A stretch of 64,000 bases of DNA, taken from positions 124,001-188,000 of the forward strand of contig JAFQBG010000003.1 in NCBI GenBank assembly GCA_017416705.1. The letters are read 5' to 3'. This stretch comes from Bacteroidaceae bacterium (lineage in GTDB: Bacteria > Bacteroidota > Bacteroidia > Bacteroidales > Bacteroidaceae). The notes below the pieces were generated by a model, which was not told where the DNA came from, ran no database searches, and saw nothing but the letters and a program-made list of their open reading frames with translations. Of the stretch, positions 1 through 8,080 are shown one piece after another (positions within the stretch are counted from its first letter, which is position 1; each line of letters starts with the position of its first letter). The translations under genes were made by a program, and so were the position numbers.

Positions 1-171
1 CCAAATATCCTCGATGTTTTCGTATGTTTCGCCTTCGTCTTCAATTTCTTGAAGGTTTTCTATTACTTCCAATGGTGCGCCTGAGCGTACTGCGTAGTCG
101 ATGAGCTCGTCTTTTGTTGCGGGCCATGGCGCGTCTTCGAGCTTAGATGCTAATTCAAGTGTCCAATACAT
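1..171 (-). CDS. DUF2795 family small protein (3' end outside window)
   Basis: The 57 codons in the window start MYWTLELASKLEDAPWPATK and continue into an acidic stretch (IEDEGETYENIEDIW). This matches the small DUF2795-type protein that is strongly conserved in Bacteroidales, where it is about 73 residues long. Its function is not established. The start is the only ATG consistent with the family N-terminus. A Bacteroidota-type promoter lies 66 bases upstream, so it is probably transcribed on its own as well as from the upstream adenosyltransferase gene. The C-terminus is lost at the window edge. Confidence 0.8.
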   Translation of the reverse strand, partial: MYWTLELASKLEDAPWPATKDELIDYAVRSGAPLEVIENLQEIEDEGETYENIEDIW

Positions 172-236
172 AATTTTAAAATTATATTGTTTATATTATT
201 TTTTTGATATTATTCCCTGTTTTTCGTTAGGGTGTG

Positions 237-265
237 CAAAAATAGTCAAAATTCTTTATTTCCAA
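237..265 (-). promoter_or_regulatory. Promoter of the DUF2795 gene
   Basis: On the minus strand TATTTTTG (244-237) fits the Bacteroidota -7 consensus TAnnTTTG. A TTG (265-263) lies 18 bases further upstream, inside the 3' end of the adenosyltransferase gene. The implied leader is about 60 nt. Confidence 0.5.
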
Positions 266-795
266 TGTTTTTCCCATTCTTTTTCTGCTCCAATGTTCAA
301 TAATCGGTGTAGCTGGAATAGATAATCGGATAGGCGGTTTATATATTCTATTACTTTGTTTGGTATTTCTGCTGTTTGCGACAGGGTTATTATGCGTCGT
401 TCGGCACGACGACACACTGCGCGACATAGGTTGGCTTGCATGCTTGCTGCGTTTCCTATGGGCAACAGGAATTGGTGCATTGGTTGCAGTTGTGCGCTTA
501 TGCGGTCTATCTCATTTTCCAGTTGTGTTATGCCTTCTTGGGTAATGGGGCATGTACATTCTTGCTCTTGTGCTAGGTAGCAACCTATTGTGAATATGTT
601 GTTTATGGTGTTGGTGACGATGGTTTTCTGCTCGCTGTCGTGAATGGCTGTGGCAAGCAGCCCCAAGTGTGCATTCAATTCGTCGAGTGTGCCGTATGCC
701 TCAACTCGCGGATGGTCTTTGCTCACTCTGCTACCCCCGGCAAGGAGCGTGGTTCCGTTGTCGCCTGTACGGGTATATATGGTTGTTTTTTTCAT
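256..795 (-). CDS. Cob(I)yrinic acid a,c-diamide adenosyltransferase, PduO type
   Basis: This 179-residue protein is of usual length for the PduO/MMAB family. It transfers the 5'-deoxyadenosyl group of ATP to cob(I)alamin in the cytoplasm, making adenosylcobalamin. The N-terminal ATP-binding signature TRTGDNGTT is followed by the family segment VEAYGTLDELNAHLG, and the C-terminal half holds the conserved CRAVCRRAERR helix. Its start overlaps the stop of the upstream gene by 4 bases (ATGA), indicating translational coupling in the metK transcript. Its product is the cofactor needed by the class II ribonucleotide reductase encoded at 44.7–47.2 kb. Confidence 0.92.
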   Translation of the reverse strand: MKKTTIYTRTGDNGTTLLAGGSRVSKDHPRVEAYGTLDELNAHLGLLATAIHDSEQKTIVTNTINNIFTIGCYLAQEQECTCPITQEGITQLENEIDRISAQLQPMHQFLLPIGNAASMQANLCRAVCRRAERRIITLSQTAEIPNKVIEYINRLSDYLFQLHRLLNIGAEKEWEKHWK

Positions 796-1415
796 TTGAA
801 TAGGAATGTGTAGTGCTGTTTTCTGAACGTAGGGTTAAAAAGCAATATTCCGCAGCTGTACATGTCTATGCTTATTACCACTTGTGTCTGTGCTATGGTT
901 TTTTTCCATATTTCTTTTATGTTGCGGTTCTTGCGTATTCCTTCAACGATAATTACAGAGTGTTTGTTTGTGTGTGGCAATGATTTTTGTAGAATTTCTT
1001 GCATGCTATCGGGGTCGCCAATGTATAAAAGGCCTATTTCCTCTACTTTTTTCAGAATGGCGTCGATGTCTTTTTCGACTATTTTGTTGGGGATTTCTAC
1101 ATGGCTTTTGTGTGTTTCCGGCAGGTAGCATGGGGTGTTGCTGTTGGCTGTCGATATGGCTTTTGCTGTTGCTTCGTCTTGTGTCAATAATATTATATTA
1201 CGTGCCTTGGTGTGGTTGGCTATGCGGAACAGACGACGGCAATGCGCTGCGCTGTGTTTTTTTTCTTTTTTGGCTGTTTGGTTTATTTGCGTATAGGCAT
1301 AGTAGGGCAGTGTCTCACGTAATACGTGCATGACAAAAAAAAAGGCGGCAGGGGATTGTACTCCATATCCCCTGTTGTGCCTGAGTCTGTTTATTATTTC
1401 GCGTATGCCTATCAT
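792..1415 (-). CDS. Divergent class I SAM-dependent methyltransferase-like protein
   Basis: This is a 207-residue protein of unproven function. Its N-terminus (RGYGVQSPAAFFFV, about residues 16-29) resembles the 'HGVHSPFVF' motif that opens a Bacteroidota family of SAM-dependent methyltransferases. The rest fits a Rossmann-like fold (ARNIILL near 90, LLYIGDPDS near 150, SVIIVEGI near 172), but the usual glycine-rich SAM motif is not evident, so activity may be lost. It lies 9 bases after metK and overlaps the adenosyltransferase by 4 bases. A paralogue that has lost catalysis is the alternative. Confidence 0.6.
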   Translation of the reverse strand: MIGIREIINRLRHNRGYGVQSPAAFFFVMHVLRETLPYYAYTQINQTAKKEKKHSAAHCRRLFRIANHTKARNIILLTQDEATAKAISTANSNTPCYLPETHKSHVEIPNKIVEKDIDAILKKVEEIGLLYIGDPDSMQEILQKSLPHTNKHSVIIVEGIRKNRNIKEIWKKTIAQTQVVISIDMYSCGILLFNPTFRKQHYTFLFK

Positions 1416-1424
1416 GGCTGTTCT

Positions 1425-2717
1425 TTAAAGTGAAAATGCCGATTTTATTTTATCTACATAATCGAGCTTCTCCCATGTGAACAGTTCCACTGTTACGCTT
1501 CGTGTGTCGAGGTATCGCGATGTGAAGACTTTTTCTACTGTGACGGGGGTGCGTCCCATGTGTCCGTATGCGGCGGTTTCGCTGTATATGGGGTTACGTA
1601 GTTTCAGTCGTTCCTCAATGGCTTTTGGACGAAGGTCGAATATGGTTGCTATTTTGCGTGCTATTTCGCCATCGTTCATGTTCACTTTGGCTGTACCGTA
1701 TGTATCGACAAATATGCTTACGGGCTCGGCTACTCCAATGGCATAGGATAGCTGTATGAGCACTTCGTCGGCTACTCCTGCTGCTACAAGGTTTTTGGCT
1801 ATGTGGCGTGCTGCATATGCCGCACTGCGATCGACTTTGCTGGGGTCTTTACCGCTGAATGCTCCTCCGCCATGTGCTCCTTTGCCTCCGTAGGTATCTA
1901 CTATTATTTTACGTCCGGTGAGTCCTGTGTCGCCATGGGGGCCTCCAATTACGAATTTGCCTGTGGGGTTTACATGGTATTTTATGTCGTTGCCAAATAG
2001 TGCAAGCACCTTCTCCGATGCTATCTTGCTTTTTACGCGTGGCATGAGTATGTTTTTAACATCGTCTGTTATTTTGGCTATTTGTGCCGCGTCGGCTGCC
2101 AATTGTGCTTCGATGCCTTCGCCTGCGGGGGCTATGAAGTCGTCGTGTTGTGTCGATACAACTATTGTGTCTATGCGTACAGGTTGGTTGTTGTCGTCGT
2201 ATTCTATTGTTACCTGACTTTTTGAGTCGGGACGCAGGTAGGTCATCTCTTTTCCTTCGCGACGTATGTTGGCAAGTTCTGTCAATATCAGGTGCGATAG
2301 GTCTAACGACACCGGCATGTAGTTCTCGGTTTCGTTTGTGGCATATCCAAACATCATGCCTTGGTCGCCTGCACCTTGCTCCATGGGGTTCTGGCGTTCT
2401 ACGCCTCGGTTGATGTCGGCACTTTGTTCGTGTATGGCCGAGAATATTCCGCACGAGTTACCATCGAACATATATTCGCTCTTTGTGTAGCCTATGCGAT
2501 TTATTACGCGGCGTGCAATATCTTGCAGGTCCACGTAGGCCGATGATTTCACTTCGCCGGCAAGCACTACTTGGCCTGTGGTGACAAGTGTCTCGCATGC
2601 TACTTTCGATTCGGGGTCGAATGCAAGGAGCTCATCGAGCACTGCATCGGAAATTTGGTCGGCTACTTTGTCGGGGTGTCCCTCTGAAACTGATTCTGAT
2701 GTAAATAGGTATCCCAT
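1425..2717 (-). CDS. metK: S-adenosylmethionine synthase
   Basis: MetK makes S-adenosylmethionine from methionine and ATP in the cytoplasm. The protein has 430 residues, the length typical of Bacteroidota MetK and longer than the E. coli enzyme. Visible motifs are [20 protein letters not shown] at the N-terminus, the [12 protein letters not shown] hexapeptide region, the phosphate-binding loop [19 protein letters not shown] and [13 protein letters not shown]. It starts a minus-strand group with the methyltransferase-like and adenosyltransferase genes. A 246-bp leader with a SAM-II-like aptamer precedes it, so it is probably repressed when SAM is abundant. Confidence 0.98.
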   Translation of the reverse strand: MGYLFTSESVSEGHPDKVADQISDAVLDELLAFDPESKVACETLVTTGQVVLAGEVKSSAYVDLQDIARRVINRIGYTKSEYMFDGNSCGIFSAIHEQSADINRGVERQNPMEQGAGDQGMMFGYATNETENYMPVSLDLSHLILTELANIRREGKEMTYLRPDSKSQVTIEYDDNNQPVRIDTIVVSTQHDDFIAPAGEGIEAQLAADAAQIAKITDDVKNILMPRVKSKIASEKVLALFGNDIKYHVNPTGKFVIGGPHGDTGLTGRKIIVDTYGGKGAHGGGAFSGKDPSKVDRSAAYAARHIAKNLVAAGVADEVLIQLSYAIGVAEPVSIFVDTYGTAKVNMNDGEIARKIATIFDLRPKAIEERLKLRNPIYSETAAYGHMGRTPVTVEKVFTSRYLDTRSVTVELFTWEKLDYVDKIKSAFSL

Positions 2718-2847
2718 CTTTTTTCTATTTTTTGCCCATTGCTTTTGTTTGTGCGTTGGGCGGTTAATAATTGTTTGTGTTCGAAAAAAAAGATGTGGAA
2801 GGGGAATGCTTGCTGCCGAACTTGTCGGTGTTTTTACTTGTGATAGT

Positions 2848-2896
2848 TTTTAGCATTTTTTTCTGTGGTTGCAAGCAGGCAAATCTTTCCACATAA
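2848..2896 (-). promoter_or_regulatory. SAM-II riboswitch (aptamer) upstream of metK
   Basis: The minus strand 3' of 2896 reads GTGG, AAA, GATTTG, then GCTTGCAA, CCAC, an A-rich linker and TGCTAAAAAC. GTGG (2892-2889) can pair with CCAC (2868-2865) as P1. The loop carries GATTT and GCTTGCA, and the 3' segment carries GCTAAA, the conserved landmarks of the SAM-II (metA motif) H-type pseudoknot. It lies about 130 nt upstream of the metK start. The match to the family is from memory of its consensus. SAM-II aptamers are known in Bacteroidota as well as alphaproteobacteria. Confidence 0.75.
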
Positions 2897-2963
2897 CAAT
2901 GCAATACATTGTCTCTTTTTTTGTTCGCTACAAAATTACACACATTTTTTTATATGTGCTATT

Positions 2964-3476
2964 TTATTCTATGTTTTTTTCTTCTGTTGCAATGTCGTTT
3001 TGTAATTTGCATAGCAGTTGCGATATGCTTTCGCCTGTCTTGGGGTGAACAAGGGTTGGGGCTATCGTGCTTAGTGGTTGTAGCACGAACTGTCGTTCGT
3101 GCAGCCTTGGGTGTGGGATGGTTAGCCTTGGCGTTTCTATTATGGCATTGTCGTATAGCAGTATATCTATGTCGATGATACGGTCGCTGTACCCATGTGC
3201 ATCGGTTTTTGTGCGACGCCCCATTTTTTTCTCTATATTTTCGGTTGTGTGCAGCAGTTCCATTGGTGTCATCGCTGTTTTGAATGACACAACGGTGTTC
3301 AAATAGTTGCTTGACGATACATACCCCCATGGCTCGCTCTTTATGGTGGGTGCTGTTGCTGTCGGCTTACCAAGAACGAGCGATAGTTCCTCTATCGCTC
3401 GTTCTATGTTTTTTTCTTTCTCTCCTTGGTTTGTTCCCAACCCAAGGTATGCTATGTGTGTGGCTTTGTTATACAT
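2964..3476 (-). CDS. folK: 2-amino-4-hydroxy-6-hydroxymethyldihydropteridine pyrophosphokinase
   Basis: FolK pyrophosphorylates 6-hydroxymethyl-7,8-dihydropterin using ATP, the step before dihydropteroate synthesis in the folate pathway. The 170-residue protein begins with AYLGLGTNQG, has SSNYLNTVV near residue 54, and contains the catalytic family signature as DRIIDIDILLYDN (about residues 98-110), followed by PHPRLHERQFVLQPL. Its ATG overlaps the stop of queA by 1 base, so it ends the ftsX-to-folK run. A 13-bp inverted repeat lies inside the coding region at 3374-3404. Confidence 0.95.
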   Translation of the reverse strand: MYNKATHIAYLGLGTNQGEKEKNIERAIEELSLVLGKPTATAPTIKSEPWGYVSSSNYLNTVVSFKTAMTPMELLHTTENIEKKMGRRTKTDAHGYSDRIIDIDILLYDNAIIETPRLTIPHPRLHERQFVLQPLSTIAPTLVHPKTGESISQLLCKLQNDIATEEKNIE

Positions 3477-4534
3477 TAATCTATTATGAGCATTGCATCG
3501 CCATAAAGACCAAAACGGTAGCCTTCTTTCAGGGCAACGTTGTAGGCGTTCATCACATATTCATAGCCTCCAAAAGCGGCTGTCAGCATGAGCATTGTGC
3601 TATATGGCATGTAGAAATTGGCTATCATGCTGTTGGCTACTTGGAACTGGTAGTCGGGGAATATGAATTTGCTTGTCCAGCCGTCATACTCTTTCAACAT
3701 GCCGTTGGTGAGTGTGGCTGTCTCTAATACGCGCTGTACCGATGTTCCCACTGCGCATATTTTGCGGCCCTCGGCTTTTGCTTTGTTTATTATGTTGACT
3801 GCTTCGGTGTCAACGCTTATGAGGTCCGAGTCCATTTTGTGTTTTGTGAGGTCCTCTACGTCTATCTCGCGGAAACAGCCAAGGCCTGTGTGCATGGTTA
3901 CGTATGCTGTTTCAATGCCTTTTATCTCCATGCGCTTCATGAGCTCGCGGGTGAAGTGCAGGCCTGCAAATGATGCTGTCACCGAACCCTCTTTTTTTGC
4001 AAAATAGGTTTGGAAATTTACAAGGTCCTCGGGCTCCTCCTTACGCAGACGCTTGAAGTCGTCGGGCAACGGGGCTACTCCAAGTGCAAATAGTGCTTTC
4101 TTGAATTCATCGTGTGGACCGTCGTACAAGAAACGCAGTGTGCGTCCTCTCGATGTGGTGTTGTCAATGACTTCCGCTACCATTGAATTGTCCTCGCCAA
4201 AATAGAGCTTGTTGCCGATACGTATTTTGCGTGCAGGGTCCACAAGCACATCCCATAGACGAAATTCTTCGTTTAGCTCGCGTAGCAGGAATACCTCTAT
4301 TTTTGCGTTTGTCTTCTCCTTGTTTCCGTACAGGCGGGCAGGAAAAACCTTGCTGTCGTTGAGTACAAAAACGTCCTTTTCATCGAAAAATTCAATTACC
4401 TCCTTGAATATACGATGCTCAATCTCGCCTGTCTTGCGATGCAGAACCATCATTCTGGCTTCGTCGCGACATTCTGCCGGATAAAGCGCAATGCGGTCTT
4501 CGGGGATTCTGTACTTGAACTGTGAAAGTTTCAT
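3476..4534 (-). CDS. queA: tRNA preQ1(34) S-adenosylmethionine ribosyltransferase-isomerase
   Basis: QueA transfers the ribosyl part of SAM to preQ1 at tRNA position 34, the penultimate step of queuosine synthesis. The start was set at MKLSQFKYRIPEDRIALYPA, the usual family N-terminus, giving 352 residues; the frame stays open upstream but would run into truB. Motifs include LNDSKVFPARL, the PGxxR-like ARMMVLHRKTGEI, and near the C-terminus YQFQVANSMIANFYMPYSTMLML, which replaces the usual LLT.FH.P.STLLML region. It sits 32 bases after truB and joins folK by a 1-base overlap. Confidence 0.95.
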   Translation of the reverse strand: MKLSQFKYRIPEDRIALYPAECRDEARMMVLHRKTGEIEHRIFKEVIEFFDEKDVFVLNDSKVFPARLYGNKEKTNAKIEVFLLRELNEEFRLWDVLVDPARKIRIGNKLYFGEDNSMVAEVIDNTTSRGRTLRFLYDGPHDEFKKALFALGVAPLPDDFKRLRKEEPEDLVNFQTYFAKKEGSVTASFAGLHFTRELMKRMEIKGIETAYVTMHTGLGCFREIDVEDLTKHKMDSDLISVDTEAVNIINKAKAEGRKICAVGTSVQRVLETATLTNGMLKEYDGWTSKFIFPDYQFQVANSMIANFYMPYSTMLMLTAAFGGYEYVMNAYNVALKEGYRFGLYGDAMLIID

Positions 4535-4566
4535 CTGATGAAAATTCGTATAAAACGTGTTGTCCA

Positions 4567-5280
4567 TCATAGGTCGTTTGTTTTTTTTGTGGCTGTCTCC
4601 AACCAAGTTTGAAAATCTTCGGGTTTTATGCAATCACTTACGTGTGTGTCTCCTATGCGGGTGCGTTCGAGGCGTGTCAGGTAGGCTCCACTTTGTAGCG
4701 CCTCGCCAATGTCACGTGCCAACGAACGTATGTATGTGCCTTTGCCGCATACAACGCGTATTGTAATGACCGGCAATTCGCATTTAAGCAGTTCTATCTC
4801 TTCTATATTTATTTTTTTGGGAGCAAGCTGCATGTCGCTGCCGTCGCGGGCGAGCCTGTATGCGCGTTGCCCTTCTACCTTGCATGCCGAAAATAGCGGT
4901 GGCCGTTGTTCTATCGTTCCTATGAACTTGCTCAGTGTCTGTTGCACCATTTCTTGTGTTATGTGTTCATGGGGGAACGTCGCGTTTACGGGGTGTTCCA
5001 TGTCGTATGATGCGGTTGTGGCTCCCAGCATTAAATCGGCTATATATTCTTTTGTGTGGTTTTGCAGTTCCTCTATGCGCTTGGTGGCTTTGCCTGTACA
5101 CAGGAGAAGAACTCCTGTGGCCAACGGGTCGAGTGTTCCGGCGTGTCCCACCTTGAACCGCTTGACGCCATGATGTCGCGATAGCAGGTAACGCACCTTG
5201 CTGACAACTTGGAACGATGTCCAGCCATAGGGCTTGTACAAAGGCAAAACTTCGCCTGCTGCAAAATCTAACTCTTTCAT
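4567..5280 (-). CDS. truB: tRNA pseudouridine(55) synthase
   Basis: TruB isomerises U55 in the T-loop of tRNAs. The 237-residue protein has the family N-terminus YKPYGWTSFQVVSKVR and the catalytic motif GHAGTLDPLATGVLLLCTGKATK, where the Asp of TLDP is the nucleophile. CGKGTYIRSLARDIG and GAYLTRLERTRIGD lie further on. It is 3 bases after uppP and 32 before queA, within the conserved ftsX–DUF3098–uppP–truB–queA order. It is shorter than E. coli TruB because it lacks the C-terminal extension, which is normal in this phylum. Confidence 0.96.
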   Translation of the reverse strand: MKELDFAAGEVLPLYKPYGWTSFQVVSKVRYLLSRHHGVKRFKVGHAGTLDPLATGVLLLCTGKATKRIEELQNHTKEYIADLMLGATTASYDMEHPVNATFPHEHITQEMVQQTLSKFIGTIEQRPPLFSACKVEGQRAYRLARDGSDMQLAPKKINIEEIELLKCELPVITIRVVCGKGTYIRSLARDIGEALQSGAYLTRLERTRIGDTHVSDCIKPEDFQTWLETATKKTNDL

Positions 5281-5283
5281 CTA

Positions 5284-6114
5284 TTATAGTGCCAATACTA
5301 TTGTCAATATTCCCACTACCAAGCAGTAGTATGCAAAGTAAATGAGCTTGCCGCGACGTACTATCGATATCATCCATTTGCAAGCTATACATCCCGACAG
5401 GAAGGCGGCTGTAAATCCTACTATAAGCGCCATTGGGCTTATGCCGCCGAACGATGCGCTTATGCCCATCTTGAACATGTCGATTGTTTCGAGCAATGCC
5501 TCTCCCAAAATAGGCGGAATGACCATTAGGAAAGAGAATTGCGCCATGTTTTGTTTGCTGTTTCCAAGGATAAGTCCGGTGGCTATGGTTGTGCCCGAAC
5601 GCGACAGTCCGGGAAGCACGGCGAGCGCTTGGCCTAAGCCTATGATGAAAGCATCCTTAACCGATATGTTCTCTTTTTTCGATGTTTTTGCATAATACGA
5701 GAAGGTGAGCAACGCTGCTGTCAGCAATAAACAGCACCCGACAACAAAAAGGCTGCTGAATGTCTCTTCCACTGCATCCTTGAAAAACACGCCTACAATG
5801 CCTACGGGTATCATGGACACGAGTATGGCAAGTGCATAGCGTTGTTGGTTATTCAGTCTTTCCGTCAGCTTCCCGTTTTTCTGAGCAGGCTTCTTGAAAA
5901 GCCCTTTGAATATCCATGTAATCTCTTTGTGCAGAATGACAATGGTGCTTAGCACTGTTGCCACGTGCAGAAGAACGGTGAAGGGCAAAATAGCCTCGGG
6001 CTCGGTTATGCCTGCAAAGTGCGAGCCAAGTGTCAGGTGCCCGCTACTGCTTATGGGCAGGTATTCGGTGAGTCCTTGTAATAGTCCTAATAATAATGCT
6101 TCCAATGTTCCCAT
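5284..6114 (-). CDS. uppP: Undecaprenyl-diphosphate phosphatase
   Basis: UppP (BacA) removes one phosphate from undecaprenyl diphosphate, recycling the lipid carrier for peptidoglycan and surface glycans at the inner membrane. The 276-residue protein is rich in hydrophobic helices. It carries both family motifs: [16 protein letters not shown] near residues 13-28, with the catalytic Glu and Ser, and [14 protein letters not shown] near 168-181. It follows the DUF3098 gene by 2 bases and precedes truB by 3 bases, so all are co-transcribed. Confidence 0.97.
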   Translation of the reverse strand: MGTLEALLLGLLQGLTEYLPISSSGHLTLGSHFAGITEPEAILPFTVLLHVATVLSTIVILHKEITWIFKGLFKKPAQKNGKLTERLNNQQRYALAILVSMIPVGIVGVFFKDAVEETFSSLFVVGCCLLLTAALLTFSYYAKTSKKENISVKDAFIIGLGQALAVLPGLSRSGTTIATGLILGNSKQNMAQFSFLMVIPPILGEALLETIDMFKMGISASFGGISPMALIVGFTAAFLSGCIACKWMISIVRRGKLIYFAYYCLVVGILTIVLAL

Positions 6115-6116
6115 GG

Positions 6117-6368
6117 CTATTCTTGTGTTTTTGTGGTTTCTGTTGTTTTACGTGGTTTGTGCATAATTGCATATATCACAAAGACAAAACCGAAGAAGCA
6201 TACGGCCGGAGCAAGTTTTATTCTGCGGAAACTGAAAATATCGGGCTCGAAATGTGTTTCGGTGCTGCCGGGGCCTGTCATCAGAATGAAACCTATTGTG
6301 ATTATTGCTATGCCGACAAGCAGCAGCAGATAATTTGTTTTGTCAAAAGCAAAATTTGTCCTTTTCAT
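6117..6368 (-). CDS. DUF3098 small membrane protein
   Basis: This 83-residue protein has two predicted transmembrane helices (about residues 12-31 and 53-69) joined by a short loop, with basic residues at both ends. It fits the DUF3098 family, found almost only in Bacteroidota and nearly always between ftsX and uppP as here. Its role is unknown; the location suggests work with the FtsX complex or in the envelope. The gene lies 12 bases after ftsX and 2 before uppP. Confidence 0.85.
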   Translation of the reverse strand: MKRTNFAFDKTNYLLLLVGIAIITIGFILMTGPGSTETHFEPDIFSFRRIKLAPAVCFFGFVFVIYAIMHKPRKTTETTKTQE

Positions 6369-6380
6369 CGATATTTTGTT

Positions 6381-7259
6381 TTATATAAAATACAAGTCGT
6401 TGCCACGCATGCGCAAGAATCGGTTCACCGATGAATATGCGCATAGCACGGTAATTAAAACTCCGAATATTATTATGGCTGCTCCCACTGCAATTATACT
6501 TTCTGCGGGCAGGAATGTGGCTATTGCAGGCTCGCGTTGAACCAACATATAAAGCCCTGCTCCCAACAATATGTTTGCAATGACACCCGAGAAGAAACCA
6601 ATCCACAGATTACTTACAAGGAAGGGCTTGCGTATGAAGCCCCATGTAGCTCCAACGAGTTTCATGGTGTGCAGGAGGAAACGTTTGGAATATATTGTCA
6701 GTCGCACAAGGTTGCTTATGAGCGACCACGATATTATTGTCAACAATGTAAACAGCACCAGCAGGGCTATCCCTATGCGGTTTATGTTGCTGTTTATGGC
6801 GCTTATCAGTTCCTTGTGATATATTACTTGTGACACTCCTTTGAACGACAGCAGTTGTTTCTCTATTTTTGCAAGGCTGTCGGCGACGGCGTATTCCGGT
6901 TTCATGGATAATTCTATGGATGCTTCATAGGGGTTAAAGCCAAGAAATTCCACCGGGTCGCTGCCTAACTCCTTTTTTTGTTCTTCGAGTACGGCCTCTT
7001 TGGATATGTAGGTGGTTTTTGCAACGTATTTTTTCTTGTTCAATAAATTGCGTACTTTCAGAATGGTGTTTTCATCGGTGTCGCCTTTCATCACCACCGA
7101 TACGGTGAAATCCCTTTTTATGTTATCCGATAATGATTTGGCGGCTACTGTCAGCAGGCCCATTATGCCAAGCAGTATTAGCACCATCGTGGTGCTGACA
7201 TAGACGCTTAGCGTCTGTATCTTGAACCGTTTTTTTCCGGAGCGATTTTTTGCACTCAT
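6381..7259 (-). CDS. ftsX: Cell-division ABC transporter permease FtsX
   Basis: FtsX pairs with the ATPase FtsE at the septum and controls peptidoglycan hydrolases. The 292-residue protein has the expected layout: a cytoplasmic basic N-terminus, one membrane helix (about 22-42), an extracytoplasmic domain of about 130 residues with the conserved AVADSLAKIEKQLLSFKGVSQVIY end, and three further helices (about 165-185, 215-240, 255-280). ftsE is not next to it, which is common in Bacteroidota. It is the first gene of the minus-strand operon that runs to folK. Confidence 0.9.
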   Translation of the reverse strand: MSAKNRSGKKRFKIQTLSVYVSTTMVLILLGIMGLLTVAAKSLSDNIKRDFTVSVVMKGDTDENTILKVRNLLNKKKYVAKTTYISKEAVLEEQKKELGSDPVEFLGFNPYEASIELSMKPEYAVADSLAKIEKQLLSFKGVSQVIYHKELISAINSNINRIGIALLVLFTLLTIISWSLISNLVRLTIYSKRFLLHTMKLVGATWGFIRKPFLVSNLWIGFFSGVIANILLGAGLYMLVQREPAIATFLPAESIIAVGAAIIIFGVLITVLCAYSSVNRFLRMRGNDLYFI

Positions 7260-7275
7260 ATAGTTTTTTATTTTT

Positions 7276-7313
7276 CGAACGTATATAATTCACCAAAAAT
7301 GCCTACAAAATTA
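7276..7313 (-). promoter_or_regulatory. Possible promoters of the ftsX operon
   Basis: Two -7 candidates lie upstream of ftsX on the minus strand: TACGTTCG (7283-7276), with TTG (7308-7306) 22 bases upstream, and TAATTTTG (7313-7306). Neither can be preferred by reading alone. Confidence 0.35.
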
Positions 7314-7470
7314 CGACTTTTATGCAAAAAAATCGCATTTTTTCAAAAGTAAATACGGCGCTTTACGATTTTTTCTGAAAAATTAACTGCGCAGGCAACT
7401 ATTTTATCGGTTTTCTAAAATATAGATTATCCAAAGAACATTTTCTTACATTTATTGTTAATAAAAAAAG

Positions 7471-7547
7471 TAGGAGGCTGAATTTTAGGAACTGTTTTCG
7501 AAAATAATTCTTAAATAGTCCCGAAATAAAATTCAAACAGCTTCTTA
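7471..7547. repeat. Degenerate copy of the terminal-inverted-repeat leader element
   Basis: The left end GGAGGCTGAATTTT and right end AATTCAAACAGCTTCTT form an imperfect inverted repeat. They resemble the ends of the element found upstream of nnr, ino1, folB and the S46 gene. The interior does not match the other copies and no start codon is adjacent. It may be a decayed copy or an unrelated inverted repeat. Confidence 0.4.
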
Positions 7548-7577
7548 TTACCTATATAGATTTTTTAATTACCTTAT

Positions 7578-7765
7578 GATGTAAACATCGAAGATAGCAG
7601 TACACTCGCTGTAAAAAATATTGAAGTAAACTTCATATTTTTCGCTCGTTTCTATCTATCTTTGCCGTAAACGGCGAAAATAGTCTGCACTCGCTTTGAA
7701 AAATATCCAAGCAAGCTTGATATTTCTCGCTCGTTTGTTACTATCTTTGTCATTGGATAATCCAA
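7578..7765 (+). repeat. Tandem 86-bp palindromic repeat carrying two promoters
   Basis: Two units (7578-7663 and 7664-7749) have the same order of parts. Each has a 12-bp palindrome (GATGTAAACATC or GCCGTAAACGGC), GAAnATAG, CACTCGCT, an A/T-rich palindrome centred on AAGnAAnCTT, TCGCTCGTTT and then TATCTTTG. The outer palindromes differ but stay self-complementary. A third palindrome, TTGGATAATCCAA (7753-7765), follows the second unit. Related copies are at 49390-49455 and 35151-35210. Confidence 0.8.
7717..7749 (+). promoter_or_regulatory. Promoter of pspC-gmd-fcl
   Basis: TTG (7717-7719), 22 bases and TATCTTTG (7742-7749) fit the Bacteroidota consensus. The -33 part lies in the right arm of the repeat's palindrome. 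A second -7 box, TATCTTTG (7657-7664), in the first repeat unit may add a tandem start. The pspC start is 52 bases downstream. Confidence 0.6.
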
Positions 7766-7801
7766 GGTAATTATTTCTAATGTTTTAAATAAATCTATAT
7801 T

Positions 7802-8032
7802 ATGGGAAAATTGTATCGTTCCGACGACAAAATGATTGCCGGTGTTTGCGCCGGTATTGCCGAAAATTTTGGTTTCGATGTTAAACTGACACGTATCATA
7901 GCTTTATTATGTATTGTGCTTGGCGGTTTAAGTGTTTGGCTCTATGTAATTCTTTGGTTACTCATGCCGGTTAAAGGCGAAAAAAAGAGTTATGCCGAGC
8001 GCATGAAGGACCGATTGGAGAACAAACAGTAA
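7802..8032 (+). CDS. PspC domain membrane protein
   Basis: The 76-residue protein is one PspC domain: KLYRSDDKMIAGVCAGIAEN at the N-terminus, then a long hydrophobic segment (about 32-57), with a basic C-terminal tail. PspC proteins act in envelope stress responses in Gammaproteobacteria. The stand-alone Bacteroidota form is uncharacterised and usually sits outside a psp operon. It precedes gmd by 48 bases on the same strand and probably shares its promoter. Confidence 0.88.
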   Translation: MGKLYRSDDKMIAGVCAGIAENFGFDVKLTRIIALLCIVLGGLSVWLYVILWLLMPVKGEKKSYAERMKDRLENKQ

Positions 8033-8080
8033 AGGCTGCAAGTAAAAAAATATATGGAAAAAAACAAGTAGAAAAAATAT

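Noticed and set aside
7578-7765. CRISPR array
   Set aside because: Only two units, no spacers of constant length and palindromes that vary in step; no cas genes.
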